In this document: positions 49,125 to 61,310 of the stretch, one piece after another | Numbering within the stretch: the stretch's first letter is position 1 | Layout of the letters: each line of letters starts with the position of its first letter | DNA from: Apostichopus japonicus | Taxonomy: Eukaryota; Echinodermata; Holothuroidea; Aspidochirotida; Stichopodidae | Assembly (NCBI RefSeq): GCF_037975245.1 | Contig: NC_092574.1 | Span: forward strand, 12,797,213 to 12,861,212 | Direction: 5' to 3' | DNA length: 64,000 nucleotides | Program-made: the position numbers and the translations under genes | Notes under the pieces: model-generated | The model's input: the letters and a program-made list of their open reading frames with translations, nothing else | Databases searched by the model: none | Told to the model about the DNA's origin: nothing

Positions 49125-52100
49125 GTGAGAATTTAATAACAATGAAATGATAAAAGATTAAGTTTATTGTGATATCCAATCTCTAACAATGTTTATATGT
49201 CATATTTGCAAGACTCAATAAAGAGCAAAAGAAACTCAAAGGGTAATAAAAAAAAAGGAGTAGAATCCAAATTCTATGCAGGAAAGCTTGTTGTTGCAAG
49301 TCTATTTCTTCATTCCAGTTTGCATAATATTAAATGTTTTCATTCTTGAAGTATTTTGATATGTACACTTTTGTGGTTTTTGCTGCAGCAAGCCCTGTGT
49401 GCCCCATCACGTGCATCGTTCTTAACAAGTCGAAGACCAGATACAACCAAAGTCTATGATCTTGAAACCTATTGGAGGAATGCTGGGGGAAATTTTACAA
49501 CACTGCCACAGTACTTTAAAGAAAATGGTTACTTTACAGCATCTATGGGAAAAGTATTTCATAATGGTAAATGGTAAACAAAAGAATCATTCATATCCCT
49601 GTTATGATATTGTTGTTGGTTTATCCTTAAAGTGTGATACCTTTGAAATATTTTGTTGGTTTAATACATGATAGTTCTCGTCATTTATAATTTCATCAAC
49701 CTGCCACTTTTTTGGCAAGAATATTTTTTTCCTCACTGGATAAATGATTTGTACAATATGAAGAAAATCCACGACATTATGTGCTTAATTGCCATGATGA
49801 CATCACAAACTCTGCTGTCACCATACATGTTTTCACGACATTTAGAAAAATCCCAGAATGATTAAAATATTTGTATCTCCACAGTAGAAGATGCTATTAA
49901 GATGTGGTTTTGGCCAAAAGATGCCAAAAATTAAAAACATTAAGCAATCAACTTAAACTGCCAGAATATTCCTTTTAATGACAGTTATGACTTCAGCCCT
50001 GCTTACATGCAAATAGGCCAGGGGTACTAAGCATCTGTTATTTATTTATGCTACAAACTATCAAAATTCCTGTAGATCGAAGTGTATTTGATGACAGGAG
50101 AAATTATGCCACACAAGAATTTGTTATAACATTGGTCGATTCTAAGTTAGCACTGTATCTCGTACTAAGATATGACACCTTGCAGTGCTTCTCTTGTTTG
50201 TGTTTTACCTGATTCTTGTCTCTTGCTTTAAGGAACTGCTTCAAATGAAACTGATGATTACCCTTACAGTTGGTCTGTACCAGCTTACCATCCATCGACG
50301 ACAAAATATAAACGGAAAAAGGTTGGTAATGTGAGGTATCATCATGCCCTAAACTTGAAATAAGCCACACCCATCCAGCTGGTTGATTTGATGATTGTTT
50401 AATCTCTCCACTTTTTCTCAGGTAGTATGGAATTATCCATTATTCATCACCAATAGCCAGCGATGTACATTTCAAGAATTTAATTCGCATTTTCTATGTA
50501 GGTCTACGTTTGTGCACAAAAAAATACGCCTATCGGCATTCCAGTTATTTTAAAATGTTGGAAGTAGCTACTGGTGGTACCTGTTGAGTTGTACTCGTAT
50601 TAGAAGTGTAGCCCTATGTTATAGAATTACAGTATAGTCATTTAGCTGTGAGGATTATCCTTTGATTTTGGTGTTTGTAACTGCCTCCTGCGGTATAAAT
50701 GAATTTACAGTTTGGCTAACTGTTAGCTACACTACATTTGTACAATCATATTAAATACTTCTTGTACTTGTAAAACTGGATTTCACATCACTGGTAAAGC
50801 AGCAATCGATATTGCTTACAGCTTTATATGTAACCTACAAGTTTATTCTCCAAATGTGATTAGTTATCTCAGCTTAGCATACTAAAACTTTTCAAAATAT
50901 TTTCTTGAGGTTCCCAGACCATCCAAACAAATTGATGATTGTTCAGTTAGACAAATGTTGTTTCTGGTTGATAAAATATTATTACCCATGAGTAAACATT
51001 ATTTAACAGTCTTGCATTTTTGGTAGCTGTACTGATGGATTTTTAAAATGTAGTATTATTAATGCATTCCTGTATTTTGTGGGTATTTGACTGAGATTTA
51101 AATATGTCACCGCTGATAAGCTATGCAACAGATTTATAGCAAGAATGGCATGATGCAATCGTCATGCCCAGGCAGTATGGGTAATACTGAAACCTTTTTA
51201 TCTTCTTGGCTGTCCAGATGTTGTAAGAAAGGGACAGGAGGGAGGACAATAAAGAATTCTTCAGTATTTCAAGGACTGGTAACTAAGTTGTTACATATTA
51301 CAGCTGTGCATAGTGGCATACTCAATACAGAGAAGTAAAACAGAGCACCACAAAATAAAAGGAAAGGGGGAGGGAGGGGGGGGGGGGGAGAGGTGCTTTT
51401 AAGTACATGTAGCTCAAAACTTTGGGCAGTTGGGACAATTGAAGGCCACTTAATGCCATCAAAGGGCAGTGGAGGATATCAATTGTCAATTGAATAAAAG
51501 AGGCTGAATTGGATTCAGCTGACAGTTTCATTTGGCTAATCCAAAGATTGTGGCAGGGAAATTTAAGAGTGCTGAGAATGTGTCAGCTATCTAGTGAACT
51601 GTTGCTTTTCAATAAGAACTATTTTAGTAATCAAGCACGCCACATTGCAGAATTTCAAGCTAACATGTTAAAGTTTAGATATAAGAGACTACTCACAAGT
51701 TTTTCAATCAGGAACCTTGCCAATCGTGCTGTTGATGTCCAACCCCCCCCTTTCCCCCTACACCCATTTGATTTTCTGGTTTATGCATCTAGAGTAGTAC
51801 ATTTTTTTTTTGCTTGTCTTTTTTCCAGGTCTGTTTATCACCTGATGGTACCAGACACGAGTATCTTCTATGCCCAGTCGATGTATCTCAGCAACCAGAA
51901 GGCACATTACCAGACATTCAACTAGCTGACAATGCCATCTCAATGATTAGAAACATGTCAAGCGGTTTGAAATCAACAAATGCATCGTCACATCTGCCAT
52001 TCTTTCTTGGTCTTGGATTCTACAAACCTCACATTCCATTCAAGTTTCCTAAAGAATTTTTAAGTCTCTACCCAATCGATACGATCAAAATGGCCACGAA

Positions 52101-53878
52101 TAAAGATTTACCAGCGTCTCTCCCCGATGTGGCTTTTGAAACTTACTCCAGCCTTCGAGAGAGAGAGGACATAGCAGCGCTTAACTTGAGCTTTCCTTAC
52201 GGCCCCATGCCTGATGAATACCATGTAATTATTTGAGATATTTGTGTTCTTTAATACACAATTTTTCCTTTCTTGAATAGTTTCTTTCAAAGCAGAATGT
52301 TTACATTGGAAGATTATTTCCCATGCCATAATGCGCGCGGACTATACAGCTTTATTGTCTTAACTGTTCAAGTTTTGTTTGAAATACTGAAAAGCAAGAA
52401 TTGTTGCTATTCCAATCAGTGTTCAGTAGGGGTTGTCTTTTATTTTATGATGTAAACTTTTATGACTAGCTAATGTGAAAAATTATACCATTTTTTGAAT
52501 GAAGTATTGCATTGCTCCTTGACTTTTCATTGGTTTTTGTTGGTACTGTATATCTAGTGGTTAGTCAGTCATTTACATAAACAATTGATATATATATCCC
52601 AAGTCTAGATGGTTCTGGCTGATAATTTTATACCTGCCATTGGATTTCTCTGCTATTCACAGCTGCTGATTCGACAACACTACTATGCAGCTGTCTCTTA
52701 TGTTGATGCTATGATTGGAAGAGTTTTAAATGCTTTAGAGGAGAGCAGCCTTGCAGACAATACCATCATTGTATTGATTGGAGACCATGGTAAGTTACTG
52801 TAGCAAACAGTTTATTTCATATTAGACAGATTGCTCATGATGGCTCATTTATTTATTTTTGTCTGTTTGGATAGTTAATTAAATGAAGTAACAAAAGTGT
52901 TCATGGTTGCAAGCTGCGTAGTAGCATCTGTTTTTAGTTAGTATTGAGCTATGTAACAGACTTGAGTTCTGTACTCATGAAGAGAAATTTATTGATAAAG
53001 CATTTGCTTGTGCTTGGTATGTCACAGTGATATGTGTTCAAGGCCTTGACAATGTTTGGTGCAGTAACTTTGTGGCAAATCAGCCTAGCCGGTAGCCTAC
53101 TCATATAAGAATTGGGGCATTAATTTTGTTTGCTTTGACTACAGGCAAATTCTGTAACTGTATGTGCTCTTGTTTTTAAATTGTTTGTTTCTTTTTGTAT
53201 GCAGGATGGCAGCTTGGAGAGCACTCAGAGTTTGCTAAGTTCAGTAACTATGCATTGGCTACTAGGGTGCCACTACTTATACATGTACCTCCATTACTGA
53301 AGGAGAGCTTTCATCAAAAGAAGATGATAACATTTCATTTTCAAGATGTGCTTCAAAATATGCCACAGCAAACAGAAGGAAGTGGAAAAGTATTAAATGC
53401 TTTTGTGGAACTAGTAGACATATTTCCCACCATTGTGGATCTAGCTGGACTGCCCTCTGTTAGCGAGTGTCCCTCTGTGTCACATGAGATACAACTTTGC
53501 ACTGAAGGCACCAGTCTTTTACCACTTATTAAACCTGTCTCTGCCGGTGCTGAATCAATGTGGAAAAATTGTACATTTAGCCAATATCCTAGACCAGACA
53601 TTCAACCTAAAAATAATACAGATGTTCCAAAACTCAAGGACATCAGGATTATGGGATACACTCTACAAACCAAGTATTATCGCTTCGCTGAGTGGTTAGG
53701 CTTTGACACAAACACTTCAAAGCCTGATTGGTCAAATGTATATGCCAGAGAACTATATGATCTTGAAAAAGATGTAGAAGAAAACAACAATGTTGCTGAT
53801 GAACCCCAATACCAACTAATCATCAAAAACTTAACCAAAGCCTTACAAAAAGGATGGAGGAACTGTAAACCATTATAA
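48979..53878 (+). CDS. IDS: Iduronate-2-sulfatase (6 confident exons)
   Basis: Exons: 48979-49124, 49389-49566, 50233-50321, 51829-52224, 52663-52789, 53205-53878, all AG/GT with consistent phases, ending at TAA 53878. Known role: a lysosomal sulfatase removing the 2-O-sulfate from iduronate in dermatan and heparan sulfate; loss in humans causes Hunter syndrome. Seen here are the metal-binding VVDDLRP, the CAPSR motif whose Cys becomes formylglycine, GKVFH, YKPHIPF, the GDHGW metal site, and the active-site Lys in FAKFSN. All match human catalytic positions, so the enzyme looks active. Several N-glycosylation sequons are present (NFT, NLS, NCT, NTS). Candidate exon 1 at 47728. The gene is divergent from the TBC1D gene and has no functional link to it. 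Confidence 0.97.
49389..49566 (+). CDS. IDS: IDS exon 3: formylglycine motif
   Basis: Starts [20 protein letters not shown]: the Cys in C-x-P-S-R is the residue oxidised to formylglycine. Ends MGKVFHNG split at phase 1, with the catalytic Lys and His of GKVFH present. Confidence 0.97.
50233..50321 (+). CDS. IDS: IDS exon 4
   Basis: 29 codons, [20 protein letters not shown], matching human SSNHTDDSPYSWSFPPYHP. Acceptor TTTAAG, donor GTTGGT. Confidence 0.93.
51829..52224 (+). CDS. IDS: IDS exon 5
   Basis: 132 codons from VCLSPDGT to MPDEYH. Contains LLCPVDV, EGTLPD, the catalytic-site GFYKPHIPF and the segment [19 protein letters not shown], closely parallel to human. The acceptor follows a long T tract. 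Confidence 0.96.
52663..52789 (+). CDS. IDS: IDS exon 6: second metal-binding motif
   Basis: [19 protein letters not shown] to IGDHG; Asp and His of GDHG correspond to the human calcium-site SDHG. Donor GTAAGT, phase 1. Confidence 0.96.
53205..53878 (+). CDS. IDS: IDS exon 7 and stop
   Basis: Encodes the C-terminal subdomain, [20 protein letters not shown] to NCKPL, TAA at 53876-53878. The family blocks [24 protein letters not shown] and LKDIRIMGY are intact. Confidence 0.97.
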
Positions 53879-54227
53879 ATTTAGAATACAGTATTGCTTA
53901 GTAAATCCCAAGGCTAAGGAAGCCAAGAGAAGCTCTTTTTCAATGCTAATATGCTATCCATGTGATGATTGTGGATGAATATCAGCTTTATATCAAACCT
54001 TCTATTTTTTATTTAGTTTTCAGAGAATTAAAAGAAAGGCACCCATTATTGCACCTGCATTGGACTGCAACTTAACGCCCCTATCTGAGGGACGATAGTG
54101 TACATCAGAATCTGTCCACTTCCTCAAATAATGGGGATGTGAAGGTATTCTATTCATCACTGCCATGGTGGACACAAATTATTTTGTACTCTATTACATG
54201 GACTAGCAAATCAGGAATTCCTAATCC
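53879..54227 (+). other. IDS 3' untranslated region (probable)
   Basis: AT-rich downstream DNA. No AATAAA before the MITE at 54234; candidate polyadenylation signals lie further on (AATAAA at about 54913 and 55280), so the MITE may sit within the 3' UTR. Confidence 0.4.
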
Positions 54228-54320
54228 ATGGAACAGGCATGAGACTCTTCCGCGGAAACGCGGATTTCCGATTTTTTTTTTCATTTTCGCGTTTTTTCTC
54301 GTAATTCACGTTTTTTATTA

Positions 54321-54352
<32 letters not shown>

Positions 54353-54688
54353 TTTTTTTTTGCCGAACATGCTGGACTGTGAAGGGAAGGAACACCGAAT
54401 TTGACCAGTGGTGGAATCAAGTAGCACAAAGCAAGCAAAAAAGCCTTTTTTTGGTTCAAAAAAGCTAATGGATAAATTATACAAGCAGAAATTCCACACT
54501 TTTTTGGCGAGTTCCGTGATGTGATAGATTCCATCTAGAGTCCACCATTTTGCATCTAAGCCCTCCTTACCTGACAAAAAATTTCTAAAGGGGAGGGGGA
54601 CACCCCTCCCCTTAAACCCCTCCCCCAGGACGGCGATCCATAAATTTCAGATTTTTTTTCCCCCATCTCAGTCTCATCCCTGATGGAA
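54228..54688. mobile_element. TIR element with 6-bp duplication (54234-54682)
   Basis: ATGGAA flanks both sides (54228-54233, 54683-54688). Ends are CAGGCATGAGACT and, from the right, CAGGGATGAGACT; length 449 bp. Inside are a (TTA)n tract (about 54315-54350) and the G-rich core in reverse (about 54580-54640). The 6-base duplication separates it from the 8-base hAT copies; the superfamily is open. Confidence 0.8.
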
Positions 54689-55429
54689 GACTCCACTCAA
54701 CAACAATGCATAGCAGCAATTTTGAATAGGTCTGAGGACTTAAATGTTGTGGGATAGACACTCTTAACTGATATTGGCGATACTAGTGATATTGATGTAC
54801 ATTAGGATACATCTGTTATACTGATACGAAATATCGTTATACAGCTTATGATCCCTTTATTTATTTATTTATTTATTGCAAGAGAGAAAGAAAAGATCTA
54901 TTTTTGTACTGAAATAAATCAGAATTTCAAATTATTGTGGTAATATGTAGCATCTTTGCAGTGTCATGGTTTTGTATGTGTGCCCAGTATTAACAGTCTA
55001 CATTTAAATGAGGTTGAATTTTATAATCTGTTTGTACATTGCGTTAGAGTAACTGTATTAAAATTGTGCAATATATGCTGGAAAAACCCATATTAATTAT
55101 CACTTCTGCTTGCCAGTATGTAGCTTTTAGAGGTCAAATGATTACCTATGTTAAAATCTTTGTATAATATTTGCAACTCGAATAGTGTTATTCACAGTAA
55201 TTATTGCTTCCACATGCCAGTAGATAGCATTAAGAGGTCAAATGATCATATGTACAAAATGTTTTACAATTTCACAGTAAATAAAGAGCCAATTCAAATT
55301 ATTGTTCAGTGGTGCTACACAATTTACTGCATTACTTTGTGAACCGGAGAGCAAACCTGCAGTGTGGTTTCAATGATGCTACATGAATAGTCTTATATGA
55401 ATGTGACACACTAGGTGGTAGCTTATAGC

Positions 55430-55600
55430 CAGGATAAACAAAATACTTCAAAGTAGTCCAGTAAAAAGCATTGAGATATGACAAACAATATTCACATTGG
55501 CAGCTGATAACCAAGATGGTCACTTTTCTTGTATTCAGTGTACAGATTGATCTCTATCAAAGACAAATGGCTTCTTCTCATGACTCCACAAATATTTTTA
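55430..55600 (+). repeat. Dispersed repeat R2, copy 1
   Basis: Shares AAAAGCATTGAGAT.ATGAC, AAACAATATTCACATTGGCA, ACTTTTCTTGTATTCAG and TTGATCT.TA.CAAAGA with 61150-61310. In both, the plus-strand frame reads TFLVFS(V/I)Q(I/V)DLYQR. Confidence 0.7.
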
Positions 55601-55699
55601 AAAGTACTCGCTATTTGGGGACCGTGCCTAAAAATATACTGGCGAAAATGCAAAATTCACTCGGCAGTATGATTGTTGTTGGAAAGAGGTGATAAATGA

Positions 55700-57054
55700 G
55701 TACATAAATTCATGACGTCACAAACGAATCACGCATCAAACGATGTTACTTCTAACCGTGTGTTTCTTGTCTGATTTTGCTATTGCATATATACAGTGGG
55801 GCTATGTTTCATAAATATGCATTCTAATACTAGAACTTGATGATTCCTGGACAGGATATCACAACCACACAAATCGATATCAATTGCGCATATCTTCTAG
55901 ATACATTTATGACATCACACACGGACTACCTATCCAAATCGTTTTTTGTATATATGATATCCGAACGTAGACAATGGCGTTAAACTTATCCAACCCATGG
56001 TTAATTTCATTTTACTTGTAGGGGAACAGTTCGGATTGGTGGGCCTGGTGAATCTGTATAAGCGATGGGGATTGGGATGGGGAGGAGGGCGGGTTAGGTA
56101 ATGACCCTTTATCGGTCTGTGTCTTGGAGATGGATATTTGAACAATGCTGCTATATGATTACAAATATTATATTGGTATAAAATGGTGATATATCTATAT
56201 TTTGCGTTCTGTAAAGTAAATTTTAATGAAGAATTATCCAGGAAGCATAAGGAAAAAATCAACACAATGATCGAGTAAATTATTGCTGGAGTATATTACC
56301 CTTTCTGTCACATCCATTCTGTGGTGCTTGTAATTGACGTGGTTAAATTAATACATTGAAATTGAAGATCTGACCAGTTAATTCATATTAAATGTAGCTC
56401 TTTATTTTAAAATAAACGTATTCAAACATATAATTAATCAATAACATGTGTTTTATTGGAAGGAAGGGCAGACTCCGGGAATCGGGACAAGTACAAATTG
56501 TGAGAGAAATCATCGACATGTTTCCAATGTCGTTCATGAAAAGACAAGGGTCACGTGATGAAATGTTTGAAGATCTTCTCTCTTTCGGATTACAATTGAA
56601 AATCTCATACTGGTCGCTTGTGTCAATAAAGCTATATATGTGCCCCTTGGTCCTAGAACCCATCCATGGCCATGGAAAATGTCTTAATGTCGCCATAATA
56701 TATTTGTCGGTACATTTGGTAACCATTTCAATCCTTATCCTGCCACCTTACGAACAAACAAAAAACAATTTCTTGTTAGTAATACCCCCCCCCCCCCAGC
56801 CCTTCAGCTCTAAGGCAATCCTGAGTATGACACATGCATCATGAAGTTGAACTAGTTAATAGACTACATTGACTAAACATATACTTGGTATAGAGGTTAT
56901 GTTTATCAGATATTGGTTTTATGGAATAAATACATATTTAAACTGTACCTATAAGTTGGGTATATATAGAATAAACACATAGTAAAATGCTCACTAGTGT
57001 CCTTTCATCGATATATAAATGATGTAATGTTAAAATTCTCAGTCTAATATCAAT
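55700..57054. other. No gene supported
   Basis: Open frames on both strands at 56388-56844 overlap each other and match nothing I recognise. A short C homopolymer lies near 56787. This may include the 3' UTR of the minus-strand gene ending at 57055. Confidence 0.45.
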
Positions 57055-57788
57055 CTAATGAGACAGACAAGGATATTTAATATTTACACCGTGATCTCTA
57101 TCAATCCATTCTGTCTCAATACTTTCCGATGGGAGTGTATCAAACAATCCAGGAAGAATTTCACGAAAAACACCATTCATAGATGTGATTTTCAACGTAG
57201 ATGCCGCACACCTGATGGAACGGCTAGTAGTAACATCTATGCAGACGTCACCATCATATCGTTGAATCTCACACAGATTTTCTTTAATGGACTTACAATA
57301 ACCTGTATCCCAACCCAGGACTGAACCACATCCCCAATCAAATCTTTCTGGATAGCAGGTCATGTCCAGGCTTTCCCCGGTAAGTTGATCGAAATCGTCC
57401 CCAATGTCCTCGTCTGTTGGACAAGAAACGTTCTTGGATGCTTCTAGCGTCAAGCTGTCCTCACCTACACGTAACGTTACACTCTCCCCGTCTTCGTCGA
57501 TGGTATCTACGACAAATCGATACTTATCGTTCGTCAATAACGGTGACGGTAAACGGTTCTTTGCATCTGTCATCTCCGCAAGTATGAGTAATCCTGAATG
57601 TCCACTGCTCCGGTAAGGGATGGCAAAAAACAAACTTTGGTAGGTCGTTTCTAACCGGTTTTTCAAATCACATGGTAGATAGTCCAAATCCAGTTCTTCG
57701 ATAGTTCCATAGACTACGTACATTTCCCCGTAACGAGATTGGTCGTAATCTGCTGATGGTAGGGACTCTGGAAGTGACAGGCTGACGT
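57055..57788 (-). CDS. Unrecognised protein, terminal exon
   Basis: Two bases plus 243 codons and a stop, after a good acceptor (pyrimidine-rich, AAAACAG at 57796-57789). The sequence is acidic with about eight Cys (KNVSCPTDEDIGDDF, MTCYPERFDWGCGS, GYCKSIKENLCEI, YPCLSH), suggesting a secreted or extracellular disulfide-bonded domain. Base composition is clearly richer in GC than the flanks. I do not recognise the family. The upstream exon is probably 59110-58891. Confidence 0.65.
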
Positions 57789-57863
57789 CTGTTTTAAACA
57801 GCCATAAAATCAGGAGTTAGAGAGATCAAATGTAAATAGCAGGATCGATCGATGGTGTGAGAG

Positions 57864-58215
57864 CAGTGGCGTAGGAAGGTACTTTTGAGTGGGGGAGGGG
57901 GGCTGAAGACTGGTGGCCGGCCTGGGGGAGGGGTCTAAGGGGAGGGGGTGTCGCCCTCCCCTTTTGGAAACTTTTTGCATTTCCAGGTGGCCTCAGATGC
58001 AATTTGGTGCAATATAGCACACTTCAACACCCACTCCATTTTGTAAATAATTTTGCATTTTCACCTGGCCTTATATGCAATTTGGTGCTCCAAATGAGAT
58101 TTTTTTTTCTCATTTGGAAATGAAAAAGGGGTTTTCTGACTTGCGAAGCGGGGGGGGGGGGGGCGGAATGATACTTCCGCCCCACCATATTTTTCACTGG
58201 GGGGGGGGCTGACCA
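57864..58215 (+). mobile_element. 3'-truncated hAT-type MITE in the intron
   Basis: Left end CAGTGGCGTAGGAAGG, then the G-rich core and GATGCAATTTGGTGCAA; same family as 46341-46723. The right terminal repeat is missing, as the copy stops after a G run near 58210. Confidence 0.75.
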
Positions 58216-58649
58216 CATCCCATACCGTAACTAGGATATGTATGTGCATTTCCTAACAGCCACCAAGAACTTCAAGTGGTTAGGTTTTGATATAATAAAA
58301 TACCTCCAAAGAAAAATGAAAGACACAAATGTTGTAAATCTTTCACGATTAATTAATGTGTAAAAGTAATGCAAGAACTGTCATGTCACCACAAACTTGG
58401 AATCACACCTTGATTGTCCAGCTTTACTAATAACTTGTCCAATGTATCGGTGTATATGTCTGCGGAAACACGAATCCTGTGTAAGATTCTAACGGCTATA
58501 CTGGCTACACATTTTTGTTCATTGTAAATTTATCTATTAAAAAACTAAAATTAATCTAGTAATTAATTTATTAATTTGGGTATTTAATATTCAATATTTT
58601 ATTAAAACTATATATATTGGCGGACATATATAACTCAGTTAAAATGTCA

Positions 58650-58650
58650 A

Positions 58651-58715
<65 letters not shown>
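58650..58715. repeat. (TA)n microsatellite
   Basis: About 33 perfect TA units. Confidence 0.98.
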
Positions 58716-58719
<4 letters not shown>

Positions 58720-58890
58720 TTTGCCTTGGTCATTTTTTTCATTTAACAGAGTATCTCTTTCGAGTTCCAGCCTTAGGATTCACCAAATATTTCGAAGTGG
58801 ATATAGCTTCATGATTGATCTCTAGAGTGAGGCAAAATATGTCACGTTCATCTTTTGGAAAAACTTATCAAAATATAAAGAAAAGCTCAC

Positions 58891-59110
58891 CGTTTCCACA
58901 TTCAACGTCACTATCTGTTCGATTTCTTATCACGGTTTTCAGAATATCGCGTGGAACAAGAAACCTGCCGTTTGTCGAAGAGATACGATACCGCCGAACA
59001 GTCGGTAATATCGTTGACGAAATCGGCATTATCTCTAGAGAGAGCAAACTTAAGACCAATATTCGCCGAGACAGAGCGAGAATAGTCACGGAGGTACTAC
59101 GTTTAACCAT
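58891..59110 (-). CDS. Possible first exon of the unrecognised gene
   Basis: From ATG 59110 (or 59164) the frame runs 73 codons to a strong donor (GTGAGC) in phase 1, which fits the phase of the 57788 acceptor. The N-terminus has a hydrophobic segment (ILVLSLLSLEIM) that could be a signal. Rival frames are open on the plus strand (58815-59171) and in another minus frame, so the choice is uncertain. Confidence 0.35.
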
Positions 59111-59172
59111 GATTGACGATGATATTTCGTTCAGCCTATTTGTGGATGGAAGAAGCCAATTCATAAACTGAA

Positions 59173-59485
59173 ACTTGTATTCTTTGTTCCTGGTATATAT
59201 TGAATATCTTGATTAAATTTGCAGCATACCTAAATAGTTTATCTGTACATCTATGCAAAGTTGAAGCTATAGATAATAAAAACAAATTAGTTTTTAAACG
59301 CGCTAGTTAACTTTATTAATTGTTCTACTTGTATTCTTTGTTCCTGGTATATATTGAATATCTTGATTAAATTTGCAGCATACCCAAATATTTTATCTAT
59401 ACATCTATGCGAAGTTAAAGCTATAGATAATTAAAAACAAATTAGTTTTCAAACGCGCTAGTAAACTTTATTAATTGTTCTACTG
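59173..59485 (+). repeat. ~156-bp tandem duplication
   Basis: Two copies (about 59173-59328 and 59329-59485) of a segment starting CTTGTATTCTTTGTTCCTGG and ending in AAACGCGCTAGT.AACTTTAT. The second half of this segment is also the tail of the 385-bp units that follow. Confidence 0.85.
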
Positions 59486-61130
59486 CGTAATAAAAATGGT
59501 CGATTTTTTATAATTAGCAATTTGCGAAAGTATCCGTGACTGTTATTGTGATTAATATCTTAAGGATTTTCTGTGTCCGGTATATAAAAAGTTGAAATGG
59601 TTGCATTTGAACCGAAGTCTTGGATATCACTTGTAGTAGGAGCTGAACACGCCTAATACGTACCCCCAACCCCCTAATGGAATGGATTGGTCATTTGGAC
59701 AAACAATCAGAAACTTCTGTGCGTGCTATATGTAAACCTGTTTTCAACAACAGAATCATACAAGTGAGCGAATGGTGCAAACTTAAAGTTAAATATGCAA
59801 AGTTAAAGCTAGATAATTAAAACAAATTAGTTTTCAAACGCGCTAGTAAACTTTATTAATTGTTCTACCGCGTAATAAAAATGGTCGACTTCTCATAATT
59901 AGCAGTTTGCAAAAGTATCCGTGACTTTTATTGTGATTAATATCATAAGGATCTTCTGTGTCCGGTATACAATAAGTTGAAATGGTTGCAATTGAACCGA
60001 TGTTTTGGATATCACTTCTAGTACGAGCTCAACACGCCTAATAGGAACCCCCCAACCCCTAATGGAATGGATTGGTCATTTGGACAAACAATCGGAAACT
60101 TCTGTGCGTGCTATATGTAAACCTGTTTTCAACAACAGAATCATAAAAGTGAGCGAATGGTGCAAACTTAAAGTTAAATATGCAAAGTTAAAGCTAGATA
60201 ATTAAAACAAATTAGTTTTCAAACGCGCTAGTAAACTTTATTAATTGTTCTACCGCGTAATAAAAATGGTCGACTTCTCATAATTAGCAGTTTGCAAAAG
60301 TATCCGTGACTTTTATTGTGATTAATATCATAAGGATCTTCTGTGTCCGGTATACAATAAGTTGAAATGGTTGCAATTGAACCGATGTTTTGGATATCAC
60401 TTCTAGTACGAGCTCAACACGCCTAATAGGAACCCCCCAACCCCTAATGGAATGGATTGGTCATTTGGACAAACAATCGGAAACTTCTGTGCGTGCTATA
60501 TGTAAACCTGTTTTCAACAACAGAATCATAAAAGTGAGCGAATGGTGCAAACTTAAAGTTAAATATGCAAAGTTAAAGCTAGATAATTAAAACAAATTAG
60601 TTTTCAAACGCGCTAGTAAACTTTATTAATTGTTCTACCGCGTAATAAAAATGGTCGACTTCTCATAATTAGCAGTTTGCAAAAGTATCCGTGACTTTTA
60701 TTGTGATTAATATCATAAGGATCTTCTGTGTCCGGTATACAATAAGTTGAAATGGTTGCAATTGAACCGATGTTTTGGATATCACTTCTAGTACGAGCTC
60801 AACACGCCTAATAGGAACCCCCCAACCCCTAATGGAATGGATTGGTCATTTGGACAAACAATCGGAAACTTCTGTGCGTGCTATATGTAAACCTGTTTTC
60901 AACAACAGAATCATAAAAGTGAGCGAATGGTGCAAACTTACAGTTAAATATTGCAAAGTTGAAGCTATAGATAAAAACAAATTAGTTTTCAAACGCGCTT
61001 GTAAACTTTATTAATTGTTCTACTGCGTAATAGAAATGGGCGACTTTTTATAATTAGCAATTTGCGAAAGTATCTGTGACTGTAATTATGATTAATATCT
61101 TAAGGATTTTCTGTGTCTGGTATAAAATAA
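59486..61130 (+). repeat. 385-bp tandem array, about 4.3 units
   Basis: Units of 385 bp; landmark CACGCCTAATA at about 59649, 60034, 60419 and 60804. The middle two units look identical, the first is diverged, and the last breaks down after 60940. Each carries a 66-codon open frame (MDITSSTSSTRLIGTPQPLM start) created by the repetition. Very recent amplification or an assembly expansion. Confidence 0.93.
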
Positions 61131-61149
61131 GGCCGTAGGGAGTGTAGGG

Positions 61150-61310
61150 TACAGCGAGGATGAACAACATACTTCAATCATAGCACTACAGCAAAAGCAT
61201 TGAGATTATGACAAACAATATATTCACATTGGCAGATGATGACGGAGATGGAACTTTTCTTGTATTCAGCATACAGGTTGATCTATACCAAAGATCCACT
61301 CAATGTGGTA
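61150..61310 (+). repeat. Dispersed repeat R2, copy 2
   Basis: Partner of 55430-55600, about 80 percent identical. Followed by a short inverted pair CAGGCGCC (61333) and GGCGCCTG (61435) of unknown meaning. Confidence 0.65.

Noticed and set aside
56388-56844. Overlapping 112- and 132-codon frames on opposite strands
   Set aside because: No recognisable domain or splice evidence; I could not choose a strand.
58815-59171. 118-codon plus-strand frame
   Set aside because: Overlaps the minus-strand exon candidate, which has a strong phase-matched donor; neither is proven, but the plus frame has no partner.
60005-61014. Three near-identical 66-79-codon frames
   Set aside because: By-products of the 385-bp tandem array.
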